64,000 nucleotides of DNA from Anaerolinea sp. (GCA_029975055.1 JARKPU010000010.1:1-64000), one strand, 5' to 3'; shown: positions 34,142-43,999, numbered from the stretch's first letter. The notes: generated by a model not told the origin, from the sequence alone. A program made the numbers and translations.

Positions 34142-34434
34142 TCCGCGTCGTGCTCCCGGCCAATTTGCGCATCCTGGTGAAGGTGCAGGGCGAAGTCCAG
34201 GTGCAAGTGGGCGGCCCGGCCACCATCTGCTCGGTGTTGGATGCGCTCGAAGAGAAGTTCCCCGCCCTGGGCGGCACGATCCGCGACCACGTCACCAGGC
34301 AGCGCAGGCCGTTCCTCCGTTTCTTCGCCTGCGGGCTGGATTGGTCGCACGAGCCGGTGGATTCACCGCTCCCGCAGCCAATCGCCGAAGGCGCGGAACC
34401 GCTCTACATCATCGGCGCCATCGCCGGCGGGTAA
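34138..34434 (+). CDS. MoaD/ThiS-family ubiquitin-like sulfur-carrier protein
   Basis: A 98-residue beta-grasp protein that ends in IIGAIAGG, with the C-terminal Gly-Gly that MoaD and ThiS need for adenylation and thiocarboxylation. The opening [25 protein letters not shown] and the central [20 protein letters not shown] fit the MoaD family. The ATG overlaps the stop of the BNR gene (ATGA), so the two are translationally coupled. No MoeB/ThiF-type activating enzyme is encoded nearby. The frame continues upstream in the ORF track, but only the part from 34138 is conserved. Confidence 0.9.
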   Translation: MIRVVLPANLRILVKVQGEVQVQVGGPATICSVLDALEEKFPALGGTIRDHVTRQRRPFLRFFACGLDWSHEPVDSPLPQPIAEGAEPLYIIGAIAGG

Positions 34435-34473
34435 ACCACCGGCCAGCCGGTTTTCGGCGGCTCGCTGCCTGTC

Positions 34474-34489
34474 GGGCGGGCCGCCCTTT
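34474..34489 (+). terminator. Candidate terminator after the BNR/MoaD pair
   Basis: A short GGGCG / CGCCC stem with a 3-nt loop is followed by TTTATATTTAA, 40 bp after the MoaD stop. Confidence 0.4.
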
Positions 34490-34614
34490 ATATTTAACCG
34501 CCGTCGGCTAAACCGGAATGAAACAGGAGCAGGGCCGTCCCACGCGCGGTAACGCCCTGGCACTGTCTGCCGGGGTATACTGGGGTGAACGCCCCGTGTA
34601 AAAAGGAACCCGAT

Positions 34615-36579
34615 ATGCGAAGGACGAATGTCCTGTATTACGGCATCGACGCCCCTCTGCCCGGGCGCATCCCTCTGCGGGCCGGGCCGCTGCGCATGTT
34701 TTTTGAAAGCGGCGACCTGCGCACGATTCAATATGCCGGTGTTGAGGTGCTGCGCCGAGTCTATGTGGCCATCCGCGACCGCAACTGGGGCACGCTGCCT
34801 AACGTCCTCTCGGATATACGCATAGATGTCCGCGAGGACTCGTTCGAGATCACCTACCAGGCTGCCAACCAGGCCGGGGCGATCGACTTCCGCTGGCAGA
34901 TGCACATCACCGGTGAAGTCGACGGGACGATCACCTTCGGCATGGACGGCACGGCGCACTCCACCTTCCTGAGCAACCGTATCGGCTTTTGCGTGCTGCA
35001 CCCGGCCGCCTGCGCCGGTGTGAATTGCCGCGTGGAGCACTTGGATGGCAGCGAGTCGCGGGCCGAACTGCCTTACCTGATCGACCCGGTACAGCCCGTC
35101 GCCCCTTTTTACGAAATGCGCGCGCTCAGCCACCAGGTTCAAGGCAGCCTGTGGGCCAGGGTGCAATTCGATGGCGGCAACTTCGAGATGGAAGACCAGC
35201 GCAACTGGACGGACGCTTCCTTCAAATCATTCTCCCCTCCATTGCGCCTGCCCTTCCCGGTGGAGGTGAAGGAAGGCACCCGCATCAACCAAAGCATCCG
35301 CCTGAGCCTGGAAGGTGAAGCCCGCCCGACGCTAAAGGGTAAGGAAACGGGGGAAGCCAGCCTGGAACTCACCCTTGAGCCATCGGCAGACCCGCTCCCC
35401 CTCCCGCCGGTGGGGCTTTGCTGCGCAAGCCACCGCCAGGCCTTGAACCAGAACGAGATCGCCCGCTTGAAGGCCCTCCACCTCGATCACCTGCGGGTGG
35501 ATCTGCACCCTGAAGACCCCGCGCTGGAAGCCCTTTTGCGCCAGGCGACCATCGAGGCCCGCGCGCTGGGAGCGAAGCTGGATGTGGCGCTGTTCATCTC
35601 CGCAGGCGGCGAGGGCCTGGCGGAACTCTCCGCTCTGGTCCGGCGGATGATGCCGCCGGTGCGCGCCTGGTTGATTTACCCGGCCGGGGGCGGGCAGCCC
35701 GGCGCCGACGCTGTTGCCAATGCCCTGGCCCAAGCCCACCGCCACCTGACGGGCGCCATCGGCGGGGCCCAATTTGCCTCCGGCGCCGACGCCGACCTGA
35801 TCCTCCTTCAGCGCGCCATGCCGCCGCTGGAGCAGGTGGACCTGGTGACCTTCGCCATCACCCCGCAGGTGCACGCCTTCGATCAGGTTTCGATCATCGA
35901 GACGCTGGAAGCCCAACCCCGGGCCGTGCAAACGGCGCGTCAGCGCGCCGCCGGGAAGCCGGTGATGGTCAGCCCGGTCACGCTCAGGCAGCGCCACAAC
36001 CCCTTTGCCACCGGCGCGGAGCTGCCCCCGGCCCCGGGCGAACTGCCGCCGCAGGTGGACCCGCGCCAGATGTCGCTGTTCGGCGCGGCCTGGACGCTCG
36101 GCTGCCTGGGCGCGCTGGCCGGGTGCGGAACGGCCAGCCTGACGTTCTACGAGACGACCGGCTGGCGCGGGGTGATGGAAACCACAGCCGGTTCGCCCAA
36201 CCCGGAGCGCTTCCAAACCCTCCCGGGCGAGGTGTTCCCCCTCTATCATGTGCTGGCCGCGGCCGGTGCGTTCGCCGGCGGCGAGGTCATCCCCACCCGC
36301 GCCACCTGCCCGCAGCAGTTCACCGGCCTGGCTCTGCGCAAAGGCCGCCGCGAGCGCCTCCTGCTGGCAGGCCTGGCGCCTTTCGAGCAAACGGTCTCCG
36401 TCGAACTGCATCGCCCTCGCGCCATCTGCCGCCGCCTGGATGAGACCAACGTGGAAGAAGCCATGCGGAGGCCGGAAAGCTTTATGCATGCCGGAACGGT
36501 GCTCGAGGCGGGGGCGAATGGCAGGCTGGCAATTGATCTGTTGCCCTACGCCTTCGCCTGCCTGGATTTTTCCGATTGA
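34615..36579 (+). CDS. Putative D-apionate lactonase-like protein
   Basis: A 654-residue cytosolic protein. The ATG at 34615 has AAAGGA 7 nt upstream. The first 250 residues form a beta-sandwich (IPLRAGPLRMFFESGDLR, then RDRNWGTLPNVLSDIRI, NRIGFCVLHP and EDQRNWTDASFKSF); the second half looks like an alpha/beta barrel. This combination recalls the protein family described for D-apionate lactonase (ApnL), an enzyme of the apiose catabolic pathway; the assignment is from memory of that family and is not proven. Nearby arabinofuranosidase and rhamnosidase genes would fit degradation of pectin side chains that contain apiose. A generic glycosidase-like role is the alternative. Confidence 0.6.
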   Translation: MRRTNVLYYGIDAPLPGRIPLRAGPLRMFFESGDLRTIQYAGVEVLRRVYVAIRDRNWGTLPNVLSDIRIDVREDSFEITYQAANQAGAIDFRWQMHITGEVDGTITFGMDGTAHSTFLSNRIGFCVLHPAACAGVNCRVEHLDGSESRAELPYLIDPVQPVAPFYEMRALSHQVQGSLWARVQFDGGNFEMEDQRNWTDASFKSFSPPLRLPFPVEVKEGTRINQSIRLSLEGEARPTLKGKETGEASLELTLEPSADPLPLPPVGLCCASHRQALNQNEIARLKALHLDHLRVDLHPEDPALEALLRQATIEARALGAKLDVALFISAGGEGLAELSALVRRMMPPVRAWLIYPAGGGQPGADAVANALAQAHRHLTGAIGGAQFASGADADLILLQRAMPPLEQVDLVTFAITPQVHAFDQVSIIETLEAQPRAVQTARQRAAGKPVMVSPVTLRQRHNPFATGAELPPAPGELPPQVDPRQMSLFGAAWTLGCLGALAGCGTASLTFYETTGWRGVMETTAGSPNPERFQTLPGEVFPLYHVLAAAGAFAGGEVIPTRATCPQQFTGLALRKGRRERLLLAGLAPFEQTVSVELHRPRAICRRLDETNVEEAMRRPESFMHAGTVLEAGANGRLAIDLLPYAFACLDFSD

Positions 36580-36667
36580 TCCGGCGCGCATCGCCGGCCT
36601 TGCGATGCCCTGGAACGTTCCAGCCCGCGGTTTTCGCATCCTATCCCGGGAATTTGCAGCCAATACA

Positions 36668-36676
36668 TGATATAAT
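36668..36676 (+). promoter_or_regulatory. Extended -10 promoter of the DUF2269 gene
   Basis: TGATATAAT is an exact extended -10 element (TGn plus TATAAT), 35 bp before the TTG start. No good -35 box is visible, as is common for this class. Confidence 0.5.
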
Positions 36677-36710
36677 TTATTATAATAGTCATCAATTATC
36701 GGAGTATTCA

Positions 36711-37205
36711 TTGAACCTGTCCGCACTCCTCAAACTGATCCACGTATTCTCCGCCTTCTGGATGACCACCGGGATCATCGGGCGCTTTGTTAGCCTGAAT
36801 AAAGCCGAACACAGCAGCGATCTTCACGCCATCCAGTCGATTCTGCCCGTGGCCGGGGTTTTCGAGCGTGTCATGGTAATCCCCGGCTCGCTGCTCGTGC
36901 TGCTGGCCGGGCTGGTGACGGCCTGGGCGGAAGGCTGGCCGATCCTGGGTTTCATCCAGGGAGGAACATCCAACTGGGTGCTGGCCTCATTGCTGCTCTA
37001 CCTCACCATCATGCCGGTCATCCGCTTCGTCTTCCTGCCGCGCGGAAAGGTATTCGCTGCCGCCTTGAGCAGCGCCGTGGCGCAGGGGCGGGTCACCTCC
37101 GAGCTCGGAGCCGCTTTTCGCGACCCGCTTGTCCGCGCAGGGCACGCCTACGAGTTCGTCGTCGTGGTCGTCATCATCGCGCTGATGGTGCTCAAGCCCT
37201 TCTAG
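36711..37205 (+). CDS. DUF2269-like membrane protein
   Basis: A 164-residue membrane protein with four helices: LLKLIHVFSAFWMTTGIIGRFV, VFERVMVIPGSLLVLLAGLVTAWA, WVLASLLLYLTIMPVIRFVFL and YEFVVVVVIIALMVLKPF. The IHVFSAFWMTTGII and final DPLVRAGHAYEF motifs fit the DUF2269/predicted integral membrane family, whose function is unknown. The start is TTG at 36711 with GGAG 6 nt upstream; the track start at 36576 lies within the previous gene's stop. It is a stand-alone gene. Confidence 0.82.
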   Translation: MNLSALLKLIHVFSAFWMTTGIIGRFVSLNKAEHSSDLHAIQSILPVAGVFERVMVIPGSLLVLLAGLVTAWAEGWPILGFIQGGTSNWVLASLLLYLTIMPVIRFVFLPRGKVFAAALSSAVAQGRVTSELGAAFRDPLVRAGHAYEFVVVVVIIALMVLKPF

Positions 37206-37268
37206 CCGATTACATCCCGCCGGAAGCAGCCAAAAAGATTAGACTTCCTGCCCAATGGTGGAAACCTA

Positions 37269-37297
37269 TTGACAAAGCAAACGTTTGCTTATATGAT
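37269..37297 (+). promoter_or_regulatory. Promoter of the second LacI-family gene
   Basis: TTGACA (37269-37274) and TATGAT (37292-37297) with a 17-bp spacer. The spacer is filled almost exactly by an operator palindrome. Confidence 0.85.
37275..37290 (+). promoter_or_regulatory. LacI-type operator O1, between -35 and -10
   Basis: AAGCAAACGTTTGCTT is a perfect 16-bp palindrome with central CG, lying between the two promoter boxes. Confidence 0.85.
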
Positions 37298-37306
37298 ATT
37301 CATAGC

Positions 37307-37322
37307 AAGCAAACGTTTGCTT
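37307..37322 (+). promoter_or_regulatory. LacI-type operator O2, downstream of the start site
   Basis: A second identical AAGCAAACGTTTGCTT lies with its centre 32 bp (about three helical turns) from O1, on the same DNA face. This arrangement favours cooperative autorepression. Confidence 0.85.
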
Positions 37323-37343
37323 TGCCTGCGAAGGACCAATCCC

Positions 37344-38372
37344 TTGGCCATTACATTAACCGAACTCGCCCGGCTGGCTAATGTCTCCGTCTCCACTGTT
37401 TCACGCGCGCTGTCGAACCACGACTACCCGCTGAAGCCCGAGACGCGCCAGCGCATCCGCTTGCTGGCCGAACAGATGGGCTACAAACCCAACCTGGTGG
37501 CCAGGAGCCTGCAAAACAACCGCACGCACCTGGTGGGGGTCATTGTCGACCGCATGCAGTCGCCGTTCTCGGCGGAGACGGTGCAGGGCATTCAGGATAA
37601 ACTGCGCAACGCAGGCTACTCCATCTCCATCGCTTATTCCAACCGCGACCAGGCCCTGGCGATCGAAGCCATCAATTCGTTCTACAGCCGCCAGGTGGAT
37701 GGCATCATCATCATCAATTCCTGGCTGCACACCTTCAACGACCCCATCCTGGCCATGCAAGACCGGCCTTTTGTGTTCGTCAACCGGCTGTTCAAGAACT
37801 GCCTGCAAAACTGCGTCGGCCCCGGCGACCGCTACGGCGCCCAGCTGGCCACCCAGCACCTGGTTGACCTCGGTCATAAGCGCATCGGCTACATCAACGG
37901 CATGAAGGACTGGATCGAAGCGCAGGATCGCCTGCTGGGCTATCAAGATGTGCTGGAGCGCAACGGGCTGGAGCTGGATGAGAGCCTCATCCGCAACGGC
38001 GATTGGGGTGTCGAAAGCGGCTACCAGGCGGCACGAGAACTGCTGAGCCTCGCGCCCCAGCCGACCGCCATCTTCGCCGCCAACGACATCATGGCCCTCG
38101 GCGTGATGTACGCCGCGCAAGACCTGGGGTTCCACATCCCGGAAGATGTTGCCCTGGTAGGTTACGACGACCGCGATTTCGCCTCCTGGGTCAGGCCCGC
38201 GCTGACCACGGTGAAAATGCCATCCTTCGAGATGGGCCAGGCCGCAGCCCGCCTGCTGCTCCAGCAGATCGCCGGTGAAGAGCCGGAAGACGCCACGCAA
38301 ATCCCCGGGCGGTTGATCATCCGCGAGTCGTGCGGCGCGAAAATAGCCAGGAACGTCGTAGAATCGCGCTAA
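37344..38372 (+). CDS. LacI-family transcriptional regulator of the arabinoside regulon
   Basis: A 342-residue repressor. I place the start at the TTG at 37344, which follows AAGGA by 8 nt and gives ITLTELARLANVSVSTVSRALSNHDYPLKPETRQRI, the standard LacI helix-turn-helix. The track start at 37269 is inside the promoter. The hinge (YKPNLVARSLQNN) and the ligand-binding core follow (HLVGVIVDRMQSPFSAETVQGIQDKL to the C-terminus, with TAIFAANDIMALGVMYAAQDLG and VALVGYDDRDFASWVRPALTTV). Two perfect operators overlie its promoter, so autorepression is likely. Probable targets are the GH127 and transport genes downstream. Confidence 0.94.
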   Translation: MAITLTELARLANVSVSTVSRALSNHDYPLKPETRQRIRLLAEQMGYKPNLVARSLQNNRTHLVGVIVDRMQSPFSAETVQGIQDKLRNAGYSISIAYSNRDQALAIEAINSFYSRQVDGIIIINSWLHTFNDPILAMQDRPFVFVNRLFKNCLQNCVGPGDRYGAQLATQHLVDLGHKRIGYINGMKDWIEAQDRLLGYQDVLERNGLELDESLIRNGDWGVESGYQAARELLSLAPQPTAIFAANDIMALGVMYAAQDLGFHIPEDVALVGYDDRDFASWVRPALTTVKMPSFEMGQAAARLLLQQIAGEEPEDATQIPGRLIIRESCGAKIARNVVESR

Positions 38373-38507
38373 AAGGGAATCAACAAGGTTGAGTTTCAAT
38401 GGAAGGTCGATGTTAAGGGTAACGTTTTAAAAGTATCCAGCCGTTGATCCGCTAAAAGATTCATTGAGCCAGGCCCGGGGCAATGACCCTTATAAGGAGT
38501 TTCCGGC

Positions 38508-40385
38508 ATGCAAATCGATACTGCTCGCAGCCCGTTCGCCCGGTTGAAAACCATTCAACTCGATCATGTCCATCTCGATCAAGGGTTCTGGTCTGGCAGG
38601 CAGGAGATCAACCGCAAGATCAGTCTCAAGCACGCGTACCGCAAATTACACGACTCCGGCAATTTCAACAACCTCAAGCTGGCCATCGGTACGGGCGAGG
38701 GTGAATACCGCAAGCCTGTCTTCATGGATACGGATATCTACAAGTGGCTCGAAGCGGTCAGCTACGACCTGGTCAACCACCCCGATGCCGCGCTGGAAGC
38801 GATGGCCAACGAAGCCATAGACCTGCTGGCCGCCGCCCAGCAGCCGGACGGCTATTTGAACTCCTACTTCCAGGTGGTGGAACCCGAGAAGAAGTGGCAG
38901 GAAATCGCCATGGGCCACGAACTCTATTGCGCCGGGCATCTCATCGAGGCCGCGGTGGCCCACCACCGGCTCAAGGGCAAATCGAGGCTGCTCGATATCG
39001 CCTGCCGCTTCGCCGACCACATCGACGCCACCTTTGGCCCCGGCAAGCGCGATGTCGTCCCTGGCCACCCGGAGATCGAGCATGCGCTGGTGGAACTGGC
39101 CCGCGAATGCGGCGAGCCGCGTTACCTCAGGCTGGCCGAGTTCATGGTGGATCAGCGCGGGCACGGCAAGATGATCGGCTGGACGCCCTTCGACACGGCG
39201 TACCACCAGGATCGCGTCCCCGTGCGCGAGGCCCAGGTTGTGGAAGGCCATGCCGTCAGGCAGATGTACCTGCTCTCGGGGGTGGCCGACCTTTACCTCG
39301 AAGGCGGCGATCCTTCGCTCCTGGCAGCCGCCGAACGCCTCTGGCAGGATATGGTTGGGCGGAAGATGTACGTCACCGCGGGTGTGGGCGCGCGCCACTA
39401 CGGAGAAGCCTTCGGCGAGGCCTACGAACTGCCCAGCGACACGGCCTATTGTGAAACCTGCGCCACCATCGCCAACATGATGTTCAACTGGCGCATGCTG
39501 GCCATCACCGGCGAAGCGCGCTTTGCCGACCTGATCGAAACCGCGCTGTACAACGGCTTCTTGAGCGGAATCTCGCTGGATGGGCAGCGGTACTTCTATG
39601 TCAACCCCCTGCTGAGCAACGGCGGGATCGAGCGCCCAGAGTGGTATGGCTGCGCCTGCTGCCCGCCCAACGTGATGCGCCAGATCGCCTTGCTGGGGCA
39701 TTACATCGCCACCACCCGCCAGGGCGGCCTCCAGGTGCATCAATATATCTCATCTTCTCTGGAGGCCGACCTCGGCCTCGCCGGGCAGGTAAAGGTTCGC
39801 CTCGAGACGCCCTACCCCTGGCAGGGAAAGGTGAGCCTGACCATCGAGGAAACCCCTTCGGCGCCGTGGGAACTGGCGCTGCGCATTCCTTCCTGGTGCC
39901 GCGCCGCCACCCTCGAAGCAGGCGGCAGCCTGAGCGATGTTTCGGCTTCCGCCGGCAGCTACGCCCGGCTGACGCGTGCATGGCGGGCGGGCGATGTCGT
40001 CGAGCTGAAGGTGCGCCTCGAACCGCGCCTCATCCAGCCCAACCCGCGCGTGGATGCCGTTCGCGGCAGCATGGCCCTCGCCTATGGCCCGCTGGTCTAT
40101 TGCCTGGAAGCCGGCGACCAGCCCGCCGGGGTGAGCCTTGCCGACCTGCGGCTCGACCCCTCCGCGCCGCTCCAGGCCGCGTTCCGCGCAGATCTCCTGG
40201 GCGGCGTGGTGGAGATCAAAGCACATGGCTGGGTCGAAGATATGAGCAGTTGGAAAGGCACGCTCTACCGGCCGCTGCCTGCGGGCAGCCCGGCGCTGGA
40301 GAGCGTCGAACTGACTGCCATACCCTATCATACATGGGCCAACCGAGGGCCCGATCAGATGCGTGTTTGGATTCCGTTGAAATAA
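38508..40385 (+). CDS. GH127 beta-L-arabinofuranosidase family protein (DUF1680)
   Basis: A 625-residue cytosolic enzyme of family GH127, expected to release beta-L-arabinofuranose. An (alpha/alpha)6 barrel is followed by beta-sandwich domains. The zinc-cysteine catalytic centre known from the HypBA1 family is visible: GEAFGEAYELPSDTAYCETCA gives the general acid/base Glu and the ETC zinc ligands, and YGCACCPPNVMR gives the two adjacent Cys (zinc ligand and nucleophile). TATAAGGAGTTT precedes the ATG. No signal peptide is seen, so the substrate must be imported, presumably by the transporter encoded next. It lies downstream of the doubly-operated LacI gene. Confidence 0.93.
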   Translation: MQIDTARSPFARLKTIQLDHVHLDQGFWSGRQEINRKISLKHAYRKLHDSGNFNNLKLAIGTGEGEYRKPVFMDTDIYKWLEAVSYDLVNHPDAALEAMANEAIDLLAAAQQPDGYLNSYFQVVEPEKKWQEIAMGHELYCAGHLIEAAVAHHRLKGKSRLLDIACRFADHIDATFGPGKRDVVPGHPEIEHALVELARECGEPRYLRLAEFMVDQRGHGKMIGWTPFDTAYHQDRVPVREAQVVEGHAVRQMYLLSGVADLYLEGGDPSLLAAAERLWQDMVGRKMYVTAGVGARHYGEAFGEAYELPSDTAYCETCATIANMMFNWRMLAITGEARFADLIETALYNGFLSGISLDGQRYFYVNPLLSNGGIERPEWYGCACCPPNVMRQIALLGHYIATTRQGGLQVHQYISSSLEADLGLAGQVKVRLETPYPWQGKVSLTIEETPSAPWELALRIPSWCRAATLEAGGSLSDVSASAGSYARLTRAWRAGDVVELKVRLEPRLIQPNPRVDAVRGSMALAYGPLVYCLEAGDQPAGVSLADLRLDPSAPLQAAFRADLLGGVVEIKAHGWVEDMSSWKGTLYRPLPAGSPALESVELTAIPYHTWANRGPDQMRVWIPLK

Positions 40386-40498
40386 GTGGCCGGAACAAAC
40401 GCGGCGAGTCGAAAGGAGGCATCTATCACACGTAAACGTCGGCAAGGGCCAGAGCATGGTTTTTCAACGTGTTCCAACGGATTTGAGGAGGATGAATC

Positions 40499-41908
40499 AT
40501 GAAGAATCAGATGAACAGGCGTGATTTTTTGAAAGTCGCAGGTCTGGTGAGCGGGGCGGGCATCCTCGCCGCCTGCCAGCCCGCCGCTGCAACGCAAGGG
40601 CCGGCTGCCAAAACGGCAGCGCCGGCATCCGCCGAAACGGTGACGATCACCTTCACCGGCTGGGGCGGAACCGAGGAAGATGAAGGCGTGAAGTCTGCGG
40701 TGAAGTACTTCGAGGAGCAAACCCCGGGGATCAAGGTGAACTGGATCCAAATCCCGGAAAACTATGCCGAAAAGATCCTGGCCATGGTTGCCGCCGGGAC
40801 GCCCCCAGATACGGCCTTCATCTACAACACCATTTTCCAACAATACGTCAAAGATGGCCTGCTGCTCGACATCACCGATAACCTGAAGCAAGACCCGGTG
40901 CTCGGCGCGGAGAACTACTTCATCGAACCGCAGGAATCCACCCGCTGCACGGTGAACGGCAAATGGTACGGCATCGGCTCCTGCTGGGTGGCTCCGCACA
41001 TTTACTATAATGCCGATATCTTCGAAAAAGAGGGCATCACCCCGCCCAGCAACAACCCCGATGAAGCCTGGGATTGGCCGAAGTTCCTCGAGGTGGCCAA
41101 CCAGCTCACCGTCGACACGAACGGGAAGCACCCCACCGATTCCGGGTTCAACCTCGACAGCATGGAGCGCTGGGCGATCCAGTGGCCCACCTGGTCGATT
41201 CCCCTGCACGCGGCGATCGCCTCGAACGGCGGCCACTGGCTGAACCAGGAAACCGGCTTGATCGAACTGGATAAACCCGAAGCCACCGAAGCATTGCAGA
41301 AGGTTGCCGACCTGATGCTGGTACAGAATGTGAACCCGCGCGGCGCCGCCTTCTCAGCGCTGGGCCTGACCAACACCCAAATGCTGGAAAACGGCAAGCT
41401 GGCGATGGCAATCGACGGCTCGTGGGCGCTCTCCTGGATCACCAAGATCAACGCCAAACTCGGCACCGCGGTCTGCCCGAAGATTCTGCAGCCCGCCACC
41501 GACATGCAGGCCCACATCCACTCCGGGTTTGCCGCGACGAAGTACAAAGACCAGGCCTGGGCCTGGCTGCGGTTCCTCGGAACCGAGTATTACCAGCTCG
41601 GCTTCCTCAAGATGGGCCTCTGGCTGCCCAGCCAGACCGCGTTGATGACCCCCGAAGGCATGGCCAAGTGGTACACCGAGCGCAAAGGCCCCGGCGACGG
41701 CGTACACCCGAAGGGTTACGACCTGATCGTCAAGGAATATGTGCCGAAGTACGGCCATGTGCTGTATATGCCCCCCGGCTACACCGAGGCCGATGCGCTG
41801 ATCACCCCGGCGCTCGATGCGATCTGGATCGGCGACAAGACGGCTGAAGCCGCGATGGCTGAGGTTGTCCCGGCCGCCAATGAGATCTTGATCAAGGCCA
41901 AGGCTTAA
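40499..41908 (+). CDS. Sugar ABC transporter substrate-binding lipoprotein with Tat signal
   Basis: A 469-residue CUT1-type solute-binding protein. The N-terminus has a twin-arginine motif (NRRDFLK) followed by a hydrophobic stretch and the lipobox ILAAC, so it is probably a Tat-exported lipoprotein. The mature part opens [21 protein letters not shown] and continues with [28 protein letters not shown], typical for the family. GAGGA precedes the ATG. With GH127 upstream and the two permeases downstream it makes an importer for an arabinose-containing oligosaccharide; the ligand is inferred. A long stem-loop separates it from the permease genes. Confidence 0.94.
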   Translation: MKNQMNRRDFLKVAGLVSGAGILAACQPAAATQGPAAKTAAPASAETVTITFTGWGGTEEDEGVKSAVKYFEEQTPGIKVNWIQIPENYAEKILAMVAAGTPPDTAFIYNTIFQQYVKDGLLLDITDNLKQDPVLGAENYFIEPQESTRCTVNGKWYGIGSCWVAPHIYYNADIFEKEGITPPSNNPDEAWDWPKFLEVANQLTVDTNGKHPTDSGFNLDSMERWAIQWPTWSIPLHAAIASNGGHWLNQETGLIELDKPEATEALQKVADLMLVQNVNPRGAAFSALGLTNTQMLENGKLAMAIDGSWALSWITKINAKLGTAVCPKILQPATDMQAHIHSGFAATKYKDQAWAWLRFLGTEYYQLGFLKMGLWLPSQTALMTPEGMAKWYTERKGPGDGVHPKGYDLIVKEYVPKYGHVLYMPPGYTEADALITPALDAIWIGDKTAEAAMAEVVPAANEILIKAKA

Positions 41909-41923
41909 CGGTACTGCGGACGT

Positions 41924-41968
41924 TTGCAGGAGGGTGTTTTCGCAACCATCCGAAAACACCCTCCGCAA
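41924..41968 (+). promoter_or_regulatory. Intra-operon stem-loop between binding-protein and permease genes
   Basis: GGAGGGTGTTTTCG / CGAAAACACCCTCC is a perfect 14-bp stem with an 8-nt loop, extended by TTGC/GCAA around a single bulged A. There is no T-tract. It probably protects the upstream mRNA or partly attenuates transcription. Confidence 0.65.
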
Positions 41969-42090
41969 GGGTTGATCTATATTGCGAATCTCTGCTTTAA
42001 TGGGTTTACAAGCCGACTTTGCCGCCCAGCGAATTGGTTTCCAACAACCGTACGTGCGTGGTTGGTTTTCTCTTGCGATGCGAGGTCCAA

Positions 42091-43026
42091 ATGGAAAAGA
42101 CACTTGAATATCACCCACCCAAGAGCAGAAATGCCGGGATCTTCCGGTGGTTCAAAACCCCGCGCGGGCGGCGAACGATCACCGGCTACCTGTTCATCGG
42201 GCCGTTCATCCTGGGGGTGATGTTCTGGGTGCTCTACCCTGCCATCATGGCGGCCTGGCTGACCTTCCAGAAATGGAACCTGATTACCCCGGCCACGTTT
42301 ATCGGCATCGAGAACTTCAGTAACATGCTGACCGATAAGCTCTTCTGGCAGTCGCTCAAGGTCACCTCCATTTACACGTTCTTCTCGGTGCCGCTAGGCC
42401 TGGTGATCAGCTTCCTCCTGGCCTTGCTGATTAACACGAAAATCCGCGGGATCGCATTCTTCCGCACCATTTATTACCTGCCCAGCATCGTGCCGGCCGT
42501 GGCCAACGCGGTGCTGTGGGCCTGGATCTTCAACACCGACTTTGGCCTGCTCAACAGCATCCTGAGCTACTTTGGGATTGCGAAAATCGCCTGGCTGCAA
42601 GAAACCGAATGGGCGCTTCCGGCGTTGATCTTGATGAGCCTGTGGGGCGCCGGATCGGCGATGATCATCTTCCTGGCCGGGCTGCAGGGCATCGACGATA
42701 TCTATTACGAAGCCGCCAAGATCGACGGCGCCGGAAGATGGGCGCAGTTGATCCACGTCACCATCCCCATGATGTCGTCGGTCATCTTCTTCAACCTCGT
42801 CCTCGGGGTGATCAACTCGTTCCAGGTGTTCACCGCCGGTTACCTGATCACCGACGGCGGCCCGCAAAATGCCACGTTGTTCTATGTGCTCTACCTGTAC
42901 CGCAACGGGTTCGAATACCTGAAGATGGGATACGCCGCCGCTCTCTCCTGGGTGTTGTTCTTCATCATCTTGATCTTCACCCTGATCATCTTCAGGACGG
43001 TCGGGCGCAGGGTGTATTACCAATAA
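42091..43026 (+). CDS. Carbohydrate ABC transporter permease, MalF type
   Basis: A 311-residue six-helix permease. The ATG at 42091 with GAGG upstream gives [16 protein letters not shown]; the track start at 42019 lies in the leader. The TM1 region ([31 protein letters not shown]) and the EAA loop ([27 protein letters not shown]) fit the family. The conserved [22 protein letters not shown] segment is present. It pairs with the MalG-type subunit 37 bp downstream. The ATPase is missing from the window. Confidence 0.95.
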   Translation: MEKTLEYHPPKSRNAGIFRWFKTPRGRRTITGYLFIGPFILGVMFWVLYPAIMAAWLTFQKWNLITPATFIGIENFSNMLTDKLFWQSLKVTSIYTFFSVPLGLVISFLLALLINTKIRGIAFFRTIYYLPSIVPAVANAVLWAWIFNTDFGLLNSILSYFGIAKIAWLQETEWALPALILMSLWGAGSAMIIFLAGLQGIDDIYYEAAKIDGAGRWAQLIHVTIPMMSSVIFFNLVLGVINSFQVFTAGYLITDGGPQNATLFYVLYLYRNGFEYLKMGYAAALSWVLFFIILIFTLIIFRTVGRRVYYQ

Positions 43027-43063
43027 GGCGCTACGAGATACGAACCAACTGGAAGAGGAAAAA

Positions 43064-43969
43064 ATGGCTACCGAATTTACCTCCATCTCCACAAAGCCCT
43101 CGCAGCTTCACCACGTCCGCAAAAGTGTGCTCAACGGTGAAGTGATTGCGCGGCTGGTCCTCGTCGCCGTCCTGATCCTGGGCGCCGTGGTCATGTTCCT
43201 GCCGTTCGCGTTCCTGATCAGCAGCTCCCTCAAGGTGGAAACTCAGGTTTTCCAGGTGCCCGTCCAATGGATTCCGAACCCCGTGCGCTGGCTGAACTAC
43301 GTGGACGCGATGACTCAGAAACCGTTCTTGCAGTACTTCACCAACACTATGGTCATCGTGCTCCTCAACCAGGTGGCCGTGCTGGTCACCTCCTCGCTGT
43401 GCGGTTATGGCTTCGCGCGCATCGAATTCCCCGGGCGCAACTTCTGGTTTGGGGTGGCCCTGGCAACGATGATGCTCCCTTACTACGTGACGATGGTGCC
43501 TCAGTTCATCCTCTTCAGCCGCCTGGGCTGGATGGACTCATTCTTGCCGTTGACCGTGCCAATCTTCTTTGGGGGCGGGGCCTTCAACGTGTTCCTCTTC
43601 CGCCAGTTCTTCAAAACACTGCCCGAAGACCTCTCCGACGCGGCGCGCATCGACGGCTGCAGCGAGTTCGAAATCTACTGGCGCATTTTCATCCCCCTTT
43701 CCACCTCGGTCTTCATCACCGTCTCCATCTTCACCTTCATGGCCAGCTGGAACGACTTCATCGGCCCGCTGCTCTACATCAACTCGCCGGATAAATTCAC
43801 CATCGCCCTGGGCCTGGCCACCTATCGCAGCATGATGGGCGTGGGCCGCACCCGCTGGGATCTGCTGATGGCGGCTTCGGTGGCAATGACGGCGCCGATT
43901 GTGATCCTCTTCTTCATCCTGCAGCGCTACTTCATCAAAGGCGTGGTGATGAGCGGGATCAAGGGTTAG
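43064..43969 (+). CDS. Carbohydrate ABC transporter permease, MalG type
   Basis: A 301-residue six-helix permease with a polar N-terminus and a first helix [23 protein letters not shown]. The EAA-type loop is [26 protein letters not shown], and the C-terminal [27 protein letters not shown] segment is typical of MalG-like subunits. GGAAGAGGAAAA precedes the ATG. It is the last gene of the second sugar operon and is followed by a strong terminator. Confidence 0.95.
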   Translation: MATEFTSISTKPSQLHHVRKSVLNGEVIARLVLVAVLILGAVVMFLPFAFLISSSLKVETQVFQVPVQWIPNPVRWLNYVDAMTQKPFLQYFTNTMVIVLLNQVAVLVTSSLCGYGFARIEFPGRNFWFGVALATMMLPYYVTMVPQFILFSRLGWMDSFLPLTVPIFFGGGAFNVFLFRQFFKTLPEDLSDAARIDGCSEFEIYWRIFIPLSTSVFITVSIFTFMASWNDFIGPLLYINSPDKFTIALGLATYRSMMGVGRTRWDLLMAASVAMTAPIVILFFILQRYFIKGVVMSGIKG

Positions 43970-43999
43970 CAATCCAATTCCGGGGAATTAAACAGTCAA

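Noticed and set aside
36611-36622. TGGAACGTTCCA, a perfect 12-bp palindrome like a LacI-type site
   Set aside because: It is single-copy in the window and lies before a DUF2269 gene with no sugar link, so it may be chance.
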